This document shows, one piece after another, positions 34,154 to 43,436 of a DNA stretch of 64,000 nt. The DNA is from Solirubrobacter ginsenosidimutans. GTDB lineage: Bacteria > Actinomycetota > Thermoleophilia > Solirubrobacterales > Solirubrobacteraceae. The stretch spans positions 1 through 64,000 of the forward strand of contig NZ_JAPDOD010000033.1 of the NCBI RefSeq assembly GCF_027587205.1, given 5' to 3'. The position numbers were made by a program, and so were the translations under genes. The stretch's first letter is position 1; every line of letters begins with the position of its first letter. The notes beneath the pieces are model-generated. The model worked only from the letters and a program-made list of their open reading frames with translations. It did not search any database and was not told where the DNA came from.

Positions 34154-35661
34154 TGAGGAATCTCCTTCGGGTGGGTTGGCTTGAAGCGCGCGACGAGGCG
34201 CGCCAGGTGGCCGCAGTAGGGCGCGCCGGGACAGCGCGCGAAGGCCATCGCGGCGGTCGCCGCGTCCCGGTGCTCCTGACGGCGCCCGGGGAGCAGGACG
34301 AGGGCCAGCAGCGCGGCGGCGGCGCACAGGATCGCGGCCACGGTGAACGCTCCGGTGAAGCCGTGCGTCAGCGCGGCGGCCGGCGTCGCTCCGGCGTCCA
34401 GCTCGCTCGTGATCCGCGACGTCGAGATCGCCGACAGGACGGCCAGGCCCAGCGACCCCCCGACCTGCTGGGTCGTGTTGAGCAAGCCCGAGGCGAGGCC
34501 GGAGTCCTCGGCCGCGACGCCGGTCGTCGCGGCGATCGTGACCGGCACGAAGACCATGCCGAGCCCGACGGCCATGACGACCATCGCGGGGAGCACCTGA
34601 CCGGCGTAGCTCCCGTCGGGTTGCAGGCGGGTGAAGAGCGCGAAGCCCACCGTGGCGATCAGCAGGCCGAGGACGAGCACCGGCTTCGGGGTGAAGCGAT
34701 CGACGACCTGCGAGGCGAGCGCGGAGCTGGCGATGAGCGTGAGGCTGAGCGGCAGGTAGGCGACGCCGGTCTTCAGCGCGTTGTAGCCGCGCACCTGCTG
34801 CAGGTACAGCGTGCAGAAGAAGAACACGCAGAAGAGCGCGGCGGCGACGAGCAGCATCGTCGCGTCGGCGGCGGCGAGGCTGCGGTTGGAGAAGATGCGC
34901 AGCGGGACGAGGGGGTTCTCGTGCCGGCGCTCGATCCACACGAACCCGACCAGCAGCACGGCGGCGATCGCAAGGCCGGCGAGCGTCCGCGTCGATCCCC
35001 AGCCCCAGTCGTTGGACTTGATGAGCGTGAAGACCAGCGCCATCGTGCCCAGCGTGATGGCGCTCGCGCCCTCGAGGTCGTAGCCGCCCCGGACGCGCTC
35101 GGCCCGGCTCTCGGCGAGGATCCGGGGCGCCAGCAGCAGGACCGCCGCGCCGATCGGCAGGTTGACGAAGAAGACCCAGCGCCAGCTGAGCAGTTCGACG
35201 ATCGCTCCCCCGAGCAGGAGCCCGACCGCGCCGCCGGCGCCGGCGATCGCACCCCACACGGCGAGCGCCCGGTTGCGCTCGCTGCCCTCCGCGAACGTCG
35301 TGAGGATGATCGACAGCGCCGCGGGGGAGACGAGCGCGCCGCCGAGGCCCTGCGCGCCGCGGCCGATCAGCAGCGTGGCCTCCGACCGCGACACGCCGCA
35401 GACGAGCGACGCGCCCGCGAACAGCGCGATGCCGGCCATGAACAGGCGACGGCGACCGAGTCGATCGGCGGCGCGCCCGCCGAGCAGCAGGAACCCGCCG
35501 AAGATCAGCGTGTAGGCGTTGAGCACCCACGACAGGTTCTGCTCGGAGAAGCCGACGTCGCGCTGGATGCTCGGCAGCGCGACGTTCACGACACTCGCGT
35601 CGAGCACCACCATGAACTGGGCCACGGCGACGACACCGAGCACCGCGCCCGCGCGGGCCAT
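34150..35661 (-). CDS. MFS drug:H+ antiporter-2 (DHA2/EmrB-QacA) family transporter
   Basis: A 503-residue transporter with about 14 predicted transmembrane helices. Family signatures: FMVVLDASVVNVALPSIQ in the first helix (DHA2 motif), motif A GRAADRLGRRR in the loop between helices 2 and 3, and GAIAGAGGAVGLLLGG as the antiporter motif C-like stretch. It probably exports a toxic or signalling small molecule using the proton gradient. Start ATG 35661 shares one base with the stop of the GMC oxidoreductase gene (TGATG), and its own stop overlaps the esterase start, so all three genes are translationally coupled. The substrate is presumably linked to the oxidase and esterase products. Confidence 0.93.
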   Translation of the reverse strand: MARAGAVLGVVAVAQFMVVLDASVVNVALPSIQRDVGFSEQNLSWVLNAYTLIFGGFLLLGGRAADRLGRRRLFMAGIALFAGASLVCGVSRSEATLLIGRGAQGLGGALVSPAALSIILTTFAEGSERNRALAVWGAIAGAGGAVGLLLGGAIVELLSWRWVFFVNLPIGAAVLLLAPRILAESRAERVRGGYDLEGASAITLGTMALVFTLIKSNDWGWGSTRTLAGLAIAAVLLVGFVWIERRHENPLVPLRIFSNRSLAAADATMLLVAAALFCVFFFCTLYLQQVRGYNALKTGVAYLPLSLTLIASSALASQVVDRFTPKPVLVLGLLIATVGFALFTRLQPDGSYAGQVLPAMVVMAVGLGMVFVPVTIAATTGVAAEDSGLASGLLNTTQQVGGSLGLAVLSAISTSRITSELDAGATPAAALTHGFTGAFTVAAILCAAAALLALVLLPGRRQEHRDAATAAMAFARCPGAPYCGHLARLVARFKPTHPKEIPQ

Positions 35662-37157
35662 CACGCGGCCTTCGCGATCCGTTCGGCGATCATGATCGTC
35701 GTGGGGTTGATCGCCACCGACGGAACGTCCGGGATGATCGATGCGTCGACCACGCGGAGCGCATCGATCCCGCGCACCGCGCCACGGGAATCCACCACCG
35801 CCCACGGGTCATCGGCACCGCCCATGGGCGCTGTCGCCGTGGGGTGGCCGTAGGAGGCGAGGTTGGACGCGATCGCGTCGGCGAGCTGGTCGTCTCCGAC
35901 CGCGTCGCCCGGCAGGATCTCGAGCTCGAGGAACTGCGCGAGCGCCGGGTTGCGACCGATTCTGCGGGCGAGCTTCACGCCTTCGAGCATCCGGCGCGCG
36001 TCACGGCCTTCGGCGAGGAAGTTGCAGTCGATCTCAGGCTGCTCGCGCGGGTCGCGGCTGCGCAGGGTGAGCGTTCCGCGCGAGTCGGGCTTGGCGACGG
36101 CGACGCTCAGCGCGATCGATCCTCCGGTCGGGCTGTACTGGGTCGGCATCAGGTGCGTCACCGCGATGTGGAGGTCCAACTCGTCGCCGCGAGCTTCGCT
36201 GGACGCCGTCCAGAGCAGGGCGCCGACCGCCGGCCGCATGTCGAGCGCGCCCGTCTTCAGGGCGTAGGCGTTGTAGTAGAAGGGCTGGTCGTGCAGACGC
36301 TGGCCGACGGACAGATCGGCCACGACCTCGATGCCGAGCTGCGCCAGGTCGGCCGCCGGACCGACGCCGGACCGCAGCAGGATCGCCGGGCTCCCGTAGG
36401 CGCCGCCGCAGAGGATCACCTCGGCTGCCGGGATCTCGGTGCCGCTTGCCGTCAGGACTCCGGTCGCGCGGCGCCCCTCGAAAAGCACGCGATCCACGAG
36501 CACGTCGCCGGAGAGCGTGAGGTTGGGGCGGTTGCGAACCTCCTCGGTGAGATACACCAGGCCCGTGTTCTGCCGCACGCCGTCGATGACGTTGACCGGG
36601 GACGCGCCGACGCCGCGCGGATCCGGCCCATTGAGATCCTCGACGCGGGTGAACCCCTCCGCGACCGTCGCGTCGATGAACCCGCGCAACGAGGCGGTCA
36701 GATCGCCGTAGCGCTGCTGCCGGATCGGGAACGGCCCCGTGCGCCCGCGGTCGGCGTCGTCGCCGTCGGGCGTGTTCTCCATGGCTCTGTAGGTCGCGTA
36801 GACGTCCTCGATCGTCCAATCGGGGAGTCCGTGACGTTGCCAATCGAGGATGTCGCCCGGTCGTGCCCGCATCGCCACCGTCGCGTTGTGCGCCGAGCAG
36901 CCGCCGAGCACCTTTGCCCGCGCGGCCGAGATCTCCGGTGAGGCCGCTCCGCCGCGGGCGGTGAAGCCCCACTCGTGCTCGGGGTTGGCCGGCACGTGTG
37001 CCGCATCCCGCAGATCGTCTGGATAGCCGTCGACGCCGTAGGCCCGGCCTGCCTCGAGCAACAGCACCGAGCGGGTCGGATCTTCGCTGAGCCGATTCGC
37101 GAGGACGGCCCCCGCCGAGCCTCCTCCCACGATGAGCACGTCGTGCATGGACGGCAT
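35661..37157 (-). CDS. GMC-family FAD-dependent oxidoreductase
   Basis: A 498-residue glucose-methanol-choline oxidoreductase. FAD-binding motif VGGGSAGAVLANRL near the N-terminus, the second GMC signature region AKVLGGCSAHNATVAMR (about 82-98), ILCGGAYGSPAILLRSGVG (about 250-268) and the catalytic histidine region SYGHPTATAPMGG, ending with the FAD-binding tail VDASIIPDVPSVAINPTT. Members oxidise alcohols, choline, sugars or long-chain substrates; the specific alcohol is not readable. It lies 45 bp after the LuxR ATPase regulator at 37203 on the same strand and heads the enzyme part of the operon. ATG 37157 is used; ATG 37148 is also possible. Confidence 0.93.
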   Translation of the reverse strand: MPSMHDVLIVGGGSAGAVLANRLSEDPTRSVLLLEAGRAYGVDGYPDDLRDAAHVPANPEHEWGFTARGGAASPEISAARAKVLGGCSAHNATVAMRARPGDILDWQRHGLPDWTIEDVYATYRAMENTPDGDDADRGRTGPFPIRQQRYGDLTASLRGFIDATVAEGFTRVEDLNGPDPRGVGASPVNVIDGVRQNTGLVYLTEEVRNRPNLTLSGDVLVDRVLFEGRRATGVLTASGTEIPAAEVILCGGAYGSPAILLRSGVGPAADLAQLGIEVVADLSVGQRLHDQPFYYNAYALKTGALDMRPAVGALLWTASSEARGDELDLHIAVTHLMPTQYSPTGGSIALSVAVAKPDSRGTLTLRSRDPREQPEIDCNFLAEGRDARRMLEGVKLARRIGRNPALAQFLELEILPGDAVGDDQLADAIASNLASYGHPTATAPMGGADDPWAVVDSRGAVRGIDALRVVDASIIPDVPSVAINPTTIMIAERIAKAA

Positions 37158-37202
37158 CGTGCGCGGAGAGCGGGTGACGCGCCCATCGCCGGATTCCGGT
37201 GA

Positions 37203-39929
37203 CTACGACAGTCGTTCCGCGAGCTGCGTCCGTGACTTGACGCCGAGCTTGCGGAACGCCTTGCGCAGGTGATACTCGACGGTGCTGGCGCTGATGAACA
37301 GCTGCGCCGCGATGGCCCGGTTGGTCTCACCCTGTGCCGCCAGGCGAGCGATCTGCGTCTCCTGCGGTGTCAGCTGGTCGAGGGTGTCGACGGTCCGCTT
37401 GCGGGCCCGCTCACCCGTGGCCTCCAGTTCGAGCCGTGCCCGCTCGGCGAACGCGTCCATCCCGGCGTCTCGGAAGAACTCGTGGGCGATTCGCAGTTGT
37501 TCGCGAGCATCGAGCCGCCGGCGCTCCCGCCGCAGCCACTCGCCGTAGAGGAGGTGGGTGCGCGCGAGCTGAACGCGGATGCGTGTGCGACCGAGCCGGC
37601 TGATGGCCTCCCGGTAGAGCGCATCGGCAGCGTCGCCGTCGCTGAGCAAGGCGAGCAGGCGAGCCTCGATCCCCAGCGCCCAGTCGGTGCCGGCGGCGCG
37701 CGTTGTCTCTCTGACCCGCTCGAAGGCGCGCCGGGCACGCTCCGGCTGGCCGAGCCGAACGGCCGCCTCGATCAGCTCGGTCAGCGCCCAGATCGCCGGC
37801 CCTTCCCTGTAGAAGCGCTCGGCGGGTGCGACTGCGGCCAGCGCGGCCTCGTAGCGGCCGAGCGCGTTGTAGAGGCCTCCGCTGAGAAACTCGGCGTTCG
37901 TCAGGGCGATCCCCTCCCCCCGAGCCTCAGCGTCGCCGAGCGTGGTTCGGATCAACTCCGCGAACTCGGCCTCGCGACCGCGCAGCGCAGCCAGCGACAG
38001 CGCGCCACTCGGGTCCGCGGCAACGCCGATCGCCTCGGTTGCCGCCCGCTGTTCCTCCGCGAGGATCGCGGCGGTTCTCAGCTCACCGAAGAACGCGTAC
38101 ACCGCGATGGCGGAACCCAGATGGAACGCCAGCGCCGAGAGGGCACCGGTTCGGCGCGCGAGCTCGAGCTGCCGGGTGGACAGCGCCAACCAGGCGTCGT
38201 CGTCCCACATGAACAACGCGATCACGCTGGCGAACCACAGCCACCGTGCGTCATTCGGCGACAGGTCCTCCTCGCGCTGGAAGGCGTCCAGCGCCGCCTG
38301 GAGCAATGGCGCCGCGGGCGCATATCCCTCGGTGGCTTGCACCGCGAGTCCCCGCAGGAGCAGGTCAGACGGCTGCGGCTGGTCAGGCGGCGGGCCGGCC
38401 AGCGCCGCCTCGCTGATCTCGACCAGGCCGCCGCCTCCGATCAGGCGCCCCGCGAACGTCGCCGCAGACAGGGCGTCGAGGTAGGTCGCCCGTGCGAGGC
38501 CGGGATCCACCGCCTGAAGCTCGCGCGCGGCCGCGAGCAGCAGCGGGGCGGCGTCGCTGCCTCGCCGCGCCGCGAACGCGACCTGGGCACGCAACAGGTG
38601 CGCGTGGGCACGCAGTCCGTCGTCGACCGCCGAGCCGGACTCCGCGGTCTTCAGCAGCTCGAGCGCCTCGTCGAGCGCCCCGGCCTGGAGTTTCGTCTCC
38701 GCGGCGATCAGCGCGCGTCGCGCGCGGCTCATCGGGTCGGGCGAAAGGGCGACCGCGCGCTCGAGGAAGGCTCCGGCGGCGGCGAGACCGCCGCGGGCCT
38801 GCGCGCGTGCGGCCGAGCGTTCGAGCTCGGCGGCGACCTCCTCGTCCGGCTTGCCCGCGGCCTGCGCGCGGTGCCAGGCGCGGCGATCCGGGTCGATGTC
38901 CCGGTCGGTCGCCTCCGCGAGGGCGCGGTGGACCTCGCGACGGGCATTCGGCTCGGCGGACCCGTAGACGGCCGAGCGAACCAGTGGGTGGCGGAACGCC
39001 ACGCGGGGAGACAGCGAGAGCAGCTGCTCCGATTCGACGGCGTCGGCCGCCGACTCGGGGATCCCGAGCCGTTCGGCCGCCCGCCAGACCAGCGCCGGAT
39101 CGCCCACGGGGTCCGCGGCCGCGACGAGCAGCAAGCGCCGCGCGTCGGGCGGCAGCGTCGCCAGCCGGCGGGTGTAGCGGTCCTCGATCCCGGCGGACAG
39201 CGGCGCCGTGGTCGGCAGGCCGAACCCCCCGGCGAGCTGGGTCGGGCTCAGCCCGCGAGGCAGCTCCAGCAGGGCGAGCGGGTTCCCGCGCGTCTCGGCG
39301 ACGATCCGCTCGAGCACGCGTTCATCCAGCCGAACGGGCAGGACCGAATCCAGCAGCGTACGCGCGTCCGTGCGGTCCAGCGGGGCGACGTGGAGCTCCG
39401 GCAAGCCCGAGAGCGTCTCGCCGAGCTCGCGTGTCGCGAACACGAGGGCGATCTTCTCGGCGACGAGCCGGCGCGCCACGAAGGCCAGGGTGCGCGCGGA
39501 CGCACTGTCGAGCCATTGCGCATCGTCGACGGCGCAGGCGAGTGCCTGCTCCTCGGCGGCTTCGGCGAGCAGGCCGAGGACCGCCAGGCCGACCAGGAAT
39601 CGATCCGGTGCGGGTCCCGTCCTGCGTCCGAAGGCGACCTCGAGCGCGTCGTGCTGGGGTTGCGGCAACCGGTCCATGAGGTACAGGAACGGTGCACACA
39701 GCTGCTGCACCGCCGCGAACGGGAGCTCCATCTCCGCCTCGACCCCGACGGTGCGGGCGATCCGGAACTCAGGTCCAGCCTCGACCGCGTACTCGAGCAG
39801 CGCGGTCTTGCCAACGCCGGGCTCGCCGTGTATCACGAGCACGCCGCCTCGCCCGGCGCGCACGCCGTCCAGCAGCCGGTCGAGCGCGTCGCGTTCGCGT
39901 TCGCGGCCGACCAATGTCCTCCCGCTCAT
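37203..39929 (-). CDS. LuxR-family transcriptional regulator with AAA ATPase domain (LAL type)
   Basis: A 908-residue LAL regulator. Walker A GEPGVGKT (35-42), Walker B CAVDDAQWLD (132-141), TPR-like middle, and C-terminal LuxR helix-turn-helix (LTPQETQIARLAAQGETNRA, then SASTVEYHLRKAFRKLGVKS). Nearest relative in the window is 28873-31632. It is followed on the same strand by the coupled GMC oxidoreductase, MFS and esterase genes (45 bp gap), so one promoter upstream of 39929 may serve all four. Four copies of the element ATCCTT or a one-base variant lie just upstream of the start (minus strand of 39937-39966), a possible operator. It is divergent from the SDR gene at 39994. Confidence 0.92.
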   Translation of the reverse strand: MSGRTLVGRERERDALDRLLDGVRAGRGGVLVIHGEPGVGKTALLEYAVEAGPEFRIARTVGVEAEMELPFAAVQQLCAPFLYLMDRLPQPQHDALEVAFGRRTGPAPDRFLVGLAVLGLLAEAAEEQALACAVDDAQWLDSASARTLAFVARRLVAEKIALVFATRELGETLSGLPELHVAPLDRTDARTLLDSVLPVRLDERVLERIVAETRGNPLALLELPRGLSPTQLAGGFGLPTTAPLSAGIEDRYTRRLATLPPDARRLLLVAAADPVGDPALVWRAAERLGIPESAADAVESEQLLSLSPRVAFRHPLVRSAVYGSAEPNARREVHRALAEATDRDIDPDRRAWHRAQAAGKPDEEVAAELERSAARAQARGGLAAAGAFLERAVALSPDPMSRARRALIAAETKLQAGALDEALELLKTAESGSAVDDGLRAHAHLLRAQVAFAARRGSDAAPLLLAAARELQAVDPGLARATYLDALSAATFAGRLIGGGGLVEISEAALAGPPPDQPQPSDLLLRGLAVQATEGYAPAAPLLQAALDAFQREEDLSPNDARWLWFASVIALFMWDDDAWLALSTRQLELARRTGALSALAFHLGSAIAVYAFFGELRTAAILAEEQRAATEAIGVAADPSGALSLAALRGREAEFAELIRTTLGDAEARGEGIALTNAEFLSGGLYNALGRYEAALAAVAPAERFYREGPAIWALTELIEAAVRLGQPERARRAFERVRETTRAAGTDWALGIEARLLALLSDGDAADALYREAISRLGRTRIRVQLARTHLLYGEWLRRERRRLDAREQLRIAHEFFRDAGMDAFAERARLELEATGERARKRTVDTLDQLTPQETQIARLAAQGETNRAIAAQLFISASTVEYHLRKAFRKLGVKSRTQLAERLS

Positions 39930-39936
39930 CCTGCCT

Positions 39937-39966
39937 AAGGATGAAGGACTAAGGATTCAAGGATTC
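39937..39966. repeat. Short direct repeats (AAGGAT-type) in a divergent promoter region
   Basis: In the 64 bp between the divergent LuxR ATPase (start 39929) and SDR (start 39994) genes, the element AAGGAT recurs: 39937-39942, a variant at 39944-39948, then two perfect tandem AAGGATTC copies at 39951-39966. Spacing is 7 to 8 bp. The region is notably AT-richer than its surroundings. Direct repeats at a divergent promoter suggest an operator or a promoter up-element. Confidence 0.55.
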
Positions 39967-39993
39967 GAACGCCCGGCGACAGCGCCACGATCC

Positions 39994-40767
39994 ATGGCCG
40001 TGGATGACAGAGCGCGGCTCTTGGGAAAGGTGTGCGTCATCACCGGCACGGGTGGCAGCATGGGCCGCGCGACGGCTCTGGCGTTCGCTCGCGAGGGCGC
40101 GTCGGTCGTCGGCTGCGACGTCGCCGTCGAGGCCGCCGAGTCGACCGTCGAGATGGTCCGCGGCGCCGGGGGAGAGATGGTCTCCAGGCAGCCCTGCCGC
40201 CTCGACGATCCGTCCGAGTGCGACGCACTCATCGAGCTGGCGCTGCGCACCTACGGCAAGATCGACGTGCTGTTCAACCTCGCCGCGGTCTCGTCCTTCA
40301 ACTGGCTCGAGGACATCACGGATGAGGAGTGGGATCAGGCCCGCTGGGGCGAGGTCGACCTGGTCTTCTACCTCACGCGCGCGGCGTGGCCGCATTTGAA
40401 GGCGAGCGGTGGCGTGGTCGTGAACATGGCGTCGCTGAACGCGTCACTGAGCTTCAAAGTCCTTCCGTCACTCGCCCACACGACGAACAAGGCCGGGATC
40501 ATCGGCATGACGCGACAGCTGGCGATGGAGGGCCGCGAGCATGGGATCCGCGCGAACTCGATCTCGCCAGGCCTGATCGAGAGCAACGCGACACGCGAGC
40601 AGCTCGAGGACCCGGAGTGGGCGAATGCCATGCTCGGCAAGACGTTGCTCGGTCGCCTCGGCCGGCCCGAAGAGGTCGCGAGCGTCGCGCTGTTTCTGGC
40701 CTCGGACGAGAGCTCGTATGTCACGGGCGTCGACATCGTGGTCGACGGCGGGATGAAGGTCTGGTGA
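39994..40767 (+). CDS. Short-chain dehydrogenase/reductase with His in place of catalytic Tyr
   Basis: A 257-residue classical-type SDR. Cofactor motif TGTGGSMGRA (18-27) after the first strand, acidic D42 in VGCDV suggesting NAD preference, NLAAVS (95-100) for the NNAG motif, and catalytic Ser147 in VVNMASLN. The expected YxxxK reads HTTNK: H162 replaces the tyrosine while K166 is kept. The C-terminal SPGLIESN and GVDIVVDGGM match the family. If truly lacking Tyr, the enzyme may use another mechanism or have become a binding protein. ATG 39994 is chosen; GTG two codons later is an alternative. The MalT-like regulator gene begins 10 bp after its stop, so the two are cotranscribed. Confidence 0.87.
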   Translation: MAVDDRARLLGKVCVITGTGGSMGRATALAFAREGASVVGCDVAVEAAESTVEMVRGAGGEMVSRQPCRLDDPSECDALIELALRTYGKIDVLFNLAAVSSFNWLEDITDEEWDQARWGEVDLVFYLTRAAWPHLKASGGVVVNMASLNASLSFKVLPSLAHTTNKAGIIGMTRQLAMEGREHGIRANSISPGLIESNATREQLEDPEWANAMLGKTLLGRLGRPEEVASVALFLASDESSYVTGVDIVVDGGMKVW

Positions 40768-40777
40768 ACGGAGCGGA

Positions 40778-43381
40778 GTGCAACTGATCTCCACCGACGC
40801 CTCGGCCGCCCGGGGCCTGCTGGATCGCGACGACCTCCTCCAGGTCCTGGATCGCGCCGTCAGCCGGCGCGTGACGATCATCTCGGCGCCGCCTGGAAGT
40901 GGCAAGACCTCGCTCTTGCGCGCATGGGCAGAGCGCGCGACCACCGTTCGTCACGTCACGTTCGTGTCCGTCGACCGCGACCAGCAGGATGCCCAGCAGT
41001 TCTGGTGCACCGTCCTGGACGCGCTCGCTCCCGAGACGCACCACGCGCCACTCGACGCCGATCAGCTCGTCGAGCTGATCGTCTCGGAGCTCGCCGGACA
41101 CGTCGATCCCGTCCTACTGATCGACGATCTCCACGAGCTGCGGTCCGCTGACGCCCTCAGGCAGCTCGAGCAGGTGCTGGCGGTGCTTCCGAGCTCTGCG
41201 CGCGTGGTGCTGTCGTCTCGCCGGGATCCGGCGATCAGGCTGCACCAGCTCAGGCTCGCGGACGAGATCGCCGAGATCCGAGCCGCCGATCTGCAGTTCA
41301 CCGAGCGCGAGACGCGCGAGCTGCTTGCGAGTGCTGAGGTCAGTCTGTCCGATGGCGGGGCGTCCGCCTTGCACCAGCGCACAGAGGGTTGGGCCGCCGG
41401 CCTGCGTCTCGCGGTGATCTCGCTCAACGGCCACGCCGATCCGGAGCGTTTCGTGGCTGAGTTCTCGGGCACCGACCGGGCGATCGGCGAATACCTGATG
41501 GCCGAGATGCTCGAGCGCCAGCCGAGCGAGGTTCAGCGCATGTTGCTGCGGACCTCGCTCGTCGAACGGCTGAACGGAGAGCTCGCGGACCTGTTGACCG
41601 GCCGCGCGGGCTCCGAGCAGCTGCTGCTGGAACTCGAGGACGCCAACGCGTTCGTCCTGTCGCTCGACGCTGAGCGCACCTGGTTTCGCTACCACCAGCT
41701 CCTAGCGGATTTCCTTCGCCTGGAGCTCCGCCGAACCGCGGCGGATGAGGTTCCCGCCCTCCACCGCCGGGCCGCGCGGTGGTTCGCCGACCGCGGAGAG
41801 GTCGTCGAGGCCGTCCGCCAGACGCTCGCGGCCGGGGACTGGCCCGATGCCGCTCGGCTTGTCGCGGACCACTCGTTCAGGTGGGTGCTCGACGGGCAGG
41901 CCGGAACGATTCGCGAGGTCCTGCAGGCGTTTCCCGAGGGCGCATCGGTCGATCATCCTGACCTCGCGCTGGCACACGCGGCAGCGGAGCTCAACCAAGG
42001 GCGGCTGGAGGAGGCGGCCGCGCAGCTGGCGCTGGCCGAGTCCCACGTCCAGAGCGCCCCGCCGGCGCGCCGCCGGCGCTTGTCGGTGGCGATCGCGTCT
42101 CTGCGGTTGGCGATCGCCCGGCGCAGCGGTCAGTTCAGTGAGGTGGTCGAGCAGGTGAATCTGCTCGATGCTTCGATGGCCGACGAGCCGAGCGAATCGA
42201 TGGCGATGGGGAGTGAGTTGCGCGGAGTCGCGCTGCTGAATCTCGGGATCGTCGAGACCTGGTCCGGGCGACTCGCCGACGCGCAGCGGCACCTCTCCGA
42301 GGGAGCCGCGCTCGCCCAGACGATCGGCCGGCCGTACCTGGAAGTCGCCTGTCGCGCGCATCAGGGGTTCCCGTCGAAGGTCGTCTCGGTTGCCGCCGCA
42401 CGCGAGCGCGGCCGTCAGGCGGTAGCGCTCGCCGAGCGCTACGGCTTGGACGATCGGCCGATACTCGCTCCCGCACTTGGCTCTGTGGGCGGCATGGCGA
42501 TCTGGATGGGCGAGTTCGACGAGGGAGAACGCTGGCTCCAACGCGCCTGGACGGTCGCGTCAACCTCCATCGATCCTGCCGCCGCCGTCCTGCTGCACGT
42601 GGCCACGGGCATGTTGCACGCAGGACGCGGGCACCATCGATCGGCGCTCGAAGCCTTCACGGCGGCAGCGCAGGCGCAGTCGCTGCTCACCGGTGTGCAC
42701 GCTCTCGCGCCCCGGATCACGGGATGGCTCGCGTCGATGCACGCTCGCCTCGGAAGCCTCGATGAGGCGCGCGCGACGCTCGCCGGATTCTCCGCTGACG
42801 CGGCGCGGATGGGTGTCCTCCCGAACGCACGTGCGGTGATCCTCCTGGAGGAAGGGGACCCCGCCGCGGCGGTCGAGGTACTCCGGGACAGCCGATCGTC
42901 CGCGATCGTCTCCCCGTTCACGCACGTGGAAGCGCACCTGCTGGCCGGTACTGGGTACCTGCGTCTGGGCGAGCGGGACGCCGCCGTCGCCGCCGCCGAG
43001 GAAGCGCTCTCGGTCGCCGAGTCCGACCGGCTGATCTTCCCCTTCGCACTGACCGACGCCGCGGAGCTCCTGCACGCGCTCCCCGGTCACCGAACGGCTC
43101 ACGGCGCCCTGCTCGCCGACGTCCTCGACGTGTTGCGCGGCGGGCCTTCACCGCGCCCCGACCAAGAGCCGTTCGACGAGTTGAGCCCGAGCGAGCTGCG
43201 CGTCCTGCGCTACCTCCCGACCAACCTGACACGGCCCGACATCGCGCGCGAGCTCTACGTGTCGATCAACACCGTCAACACGCACATCCGCAACATCTAT
43301 TCCAAGCTCGGTGCGCGTGACCGCTCGTCCGCCGTCGTCCGCGCGCGCGAGCTGCGGCTCCTCTCAGCCGGACGCGCCTGA
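40778..43381 (+). CDS. MalT-like LuxR-family ATPase regulator
   Basis: An 867-residue MalT-like regulator. Walker A APPGSGKT (37-44), Walker B LLIDDLHEL near 109-117, the QRTEGWAAGLRLAVISL stretch near 205, WFRYHQLLADFLRLEL near 303-318, TPR-like region, and LuxR helix-turn-helix (LSPSELRVLRYLPTNLTRPD, then VSINTVNTHIRNIYSKLG). GTG start ten bases after the SDR stop, with GGAGCGGA immediately before it. It is a paralogue of the regulator at 22168-24798. Directly downstream is the small homologue of that regulator's partner gene, then the molybdenum hydroxylase cluster. SDR, regulator, small protein and hydroxylase are all on one strand with short gaps and probably form one transcription unit. 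Confidence 0.9.
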   Translation: MQLISTDASAARGLLDRDDLLQVLDRAVSRRVTIISAPPGSGKTSLLRAWAERATTVRHVTFVSVDRDQQDAQQFWCTVLDALAPETHHAPLDADQLVELIVSELAGHVDPVLLIDDLHELRSADALRQLEQVLAVLPSSARVVLSSRRDPAIRLHQLRLADEIAEIRAADLQFTERETRELLASAEVSLSDGGASALHQRTEGWAAGLRLAVISLNGHADPERFVAEFSGTDRAIGEYLMAEMLERQPSEVQRMLLRTSLVERLNGELADLLTGRAGSEQLLLELEDANAFVLSLDAERTWFRYHQLLADFLRLELRRTAADEVPALHRRAARWFADRGEVVEAVRQTLAAGDWPDAARLVADHSFRWVLDGQAGTIREVLQAFPEGASVDHPDLALAHAAAELNQGRLEEAAAQLALAESHVQSAPPARRRRLSVAIASLRLAIARRSGQFSEVVEQVNLLDASMADEPSESMAMGSELRGVALLNLGIVETWSGRLADAQRHLSEGAALAQTIGRPYLEVACRAHQGFPSKVVSVAAARERGRQAVALAERYGLDDRPILAPALGSVGGMAIWMGEFDEGERWLQRAWTVASTSIDPAAAVLLHVATGMLHAGRGHHRSALEAFTAAAQAQSLLTGVHALAPRITGWLASMHARLGSLDEARATLAGFSADAARMGVLPNARAVILLEEGDPAAAVEVLRDSRSSAIVSPFTHVEAHLLAGTGYLRLGERDAAVAAAEEALSVAESDRLIFPFALTDAAELLHALPGHRTAHGALLADVLDVLRGGPSPRPDQEPFDELSPSELRVLRYLPTNLTRPDIARELYVSINTVNTHIRNIYSKLGARDRSSAVVRARELRLLSAGRA

Positions 43382-43436
43382 ACATCACCGGATCCCGGCG
43401 GTGTCGCCTCACTGGGCCGGGCGGCACGATGCTCGT

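Noticed and set aside
34153..35853. A 566-codon plus-strand frame antisense to the MFS transporter
   Set aside because: Its Arg/Asp/Gln-rich sequence is what antisense of a hydrophobic transporter gives; the minus strand has clear transporter motifs.
37269..39938. An 889-codon open frame on the plus strand, antisense to the LuxR ATPase gene
   Set aside because: Its translation is arginine/glutamine-rich with no domain, while the minus strand has intact Walker and helix-turn-helix motifs. In very GC-rich genes the antisense frame is often open.
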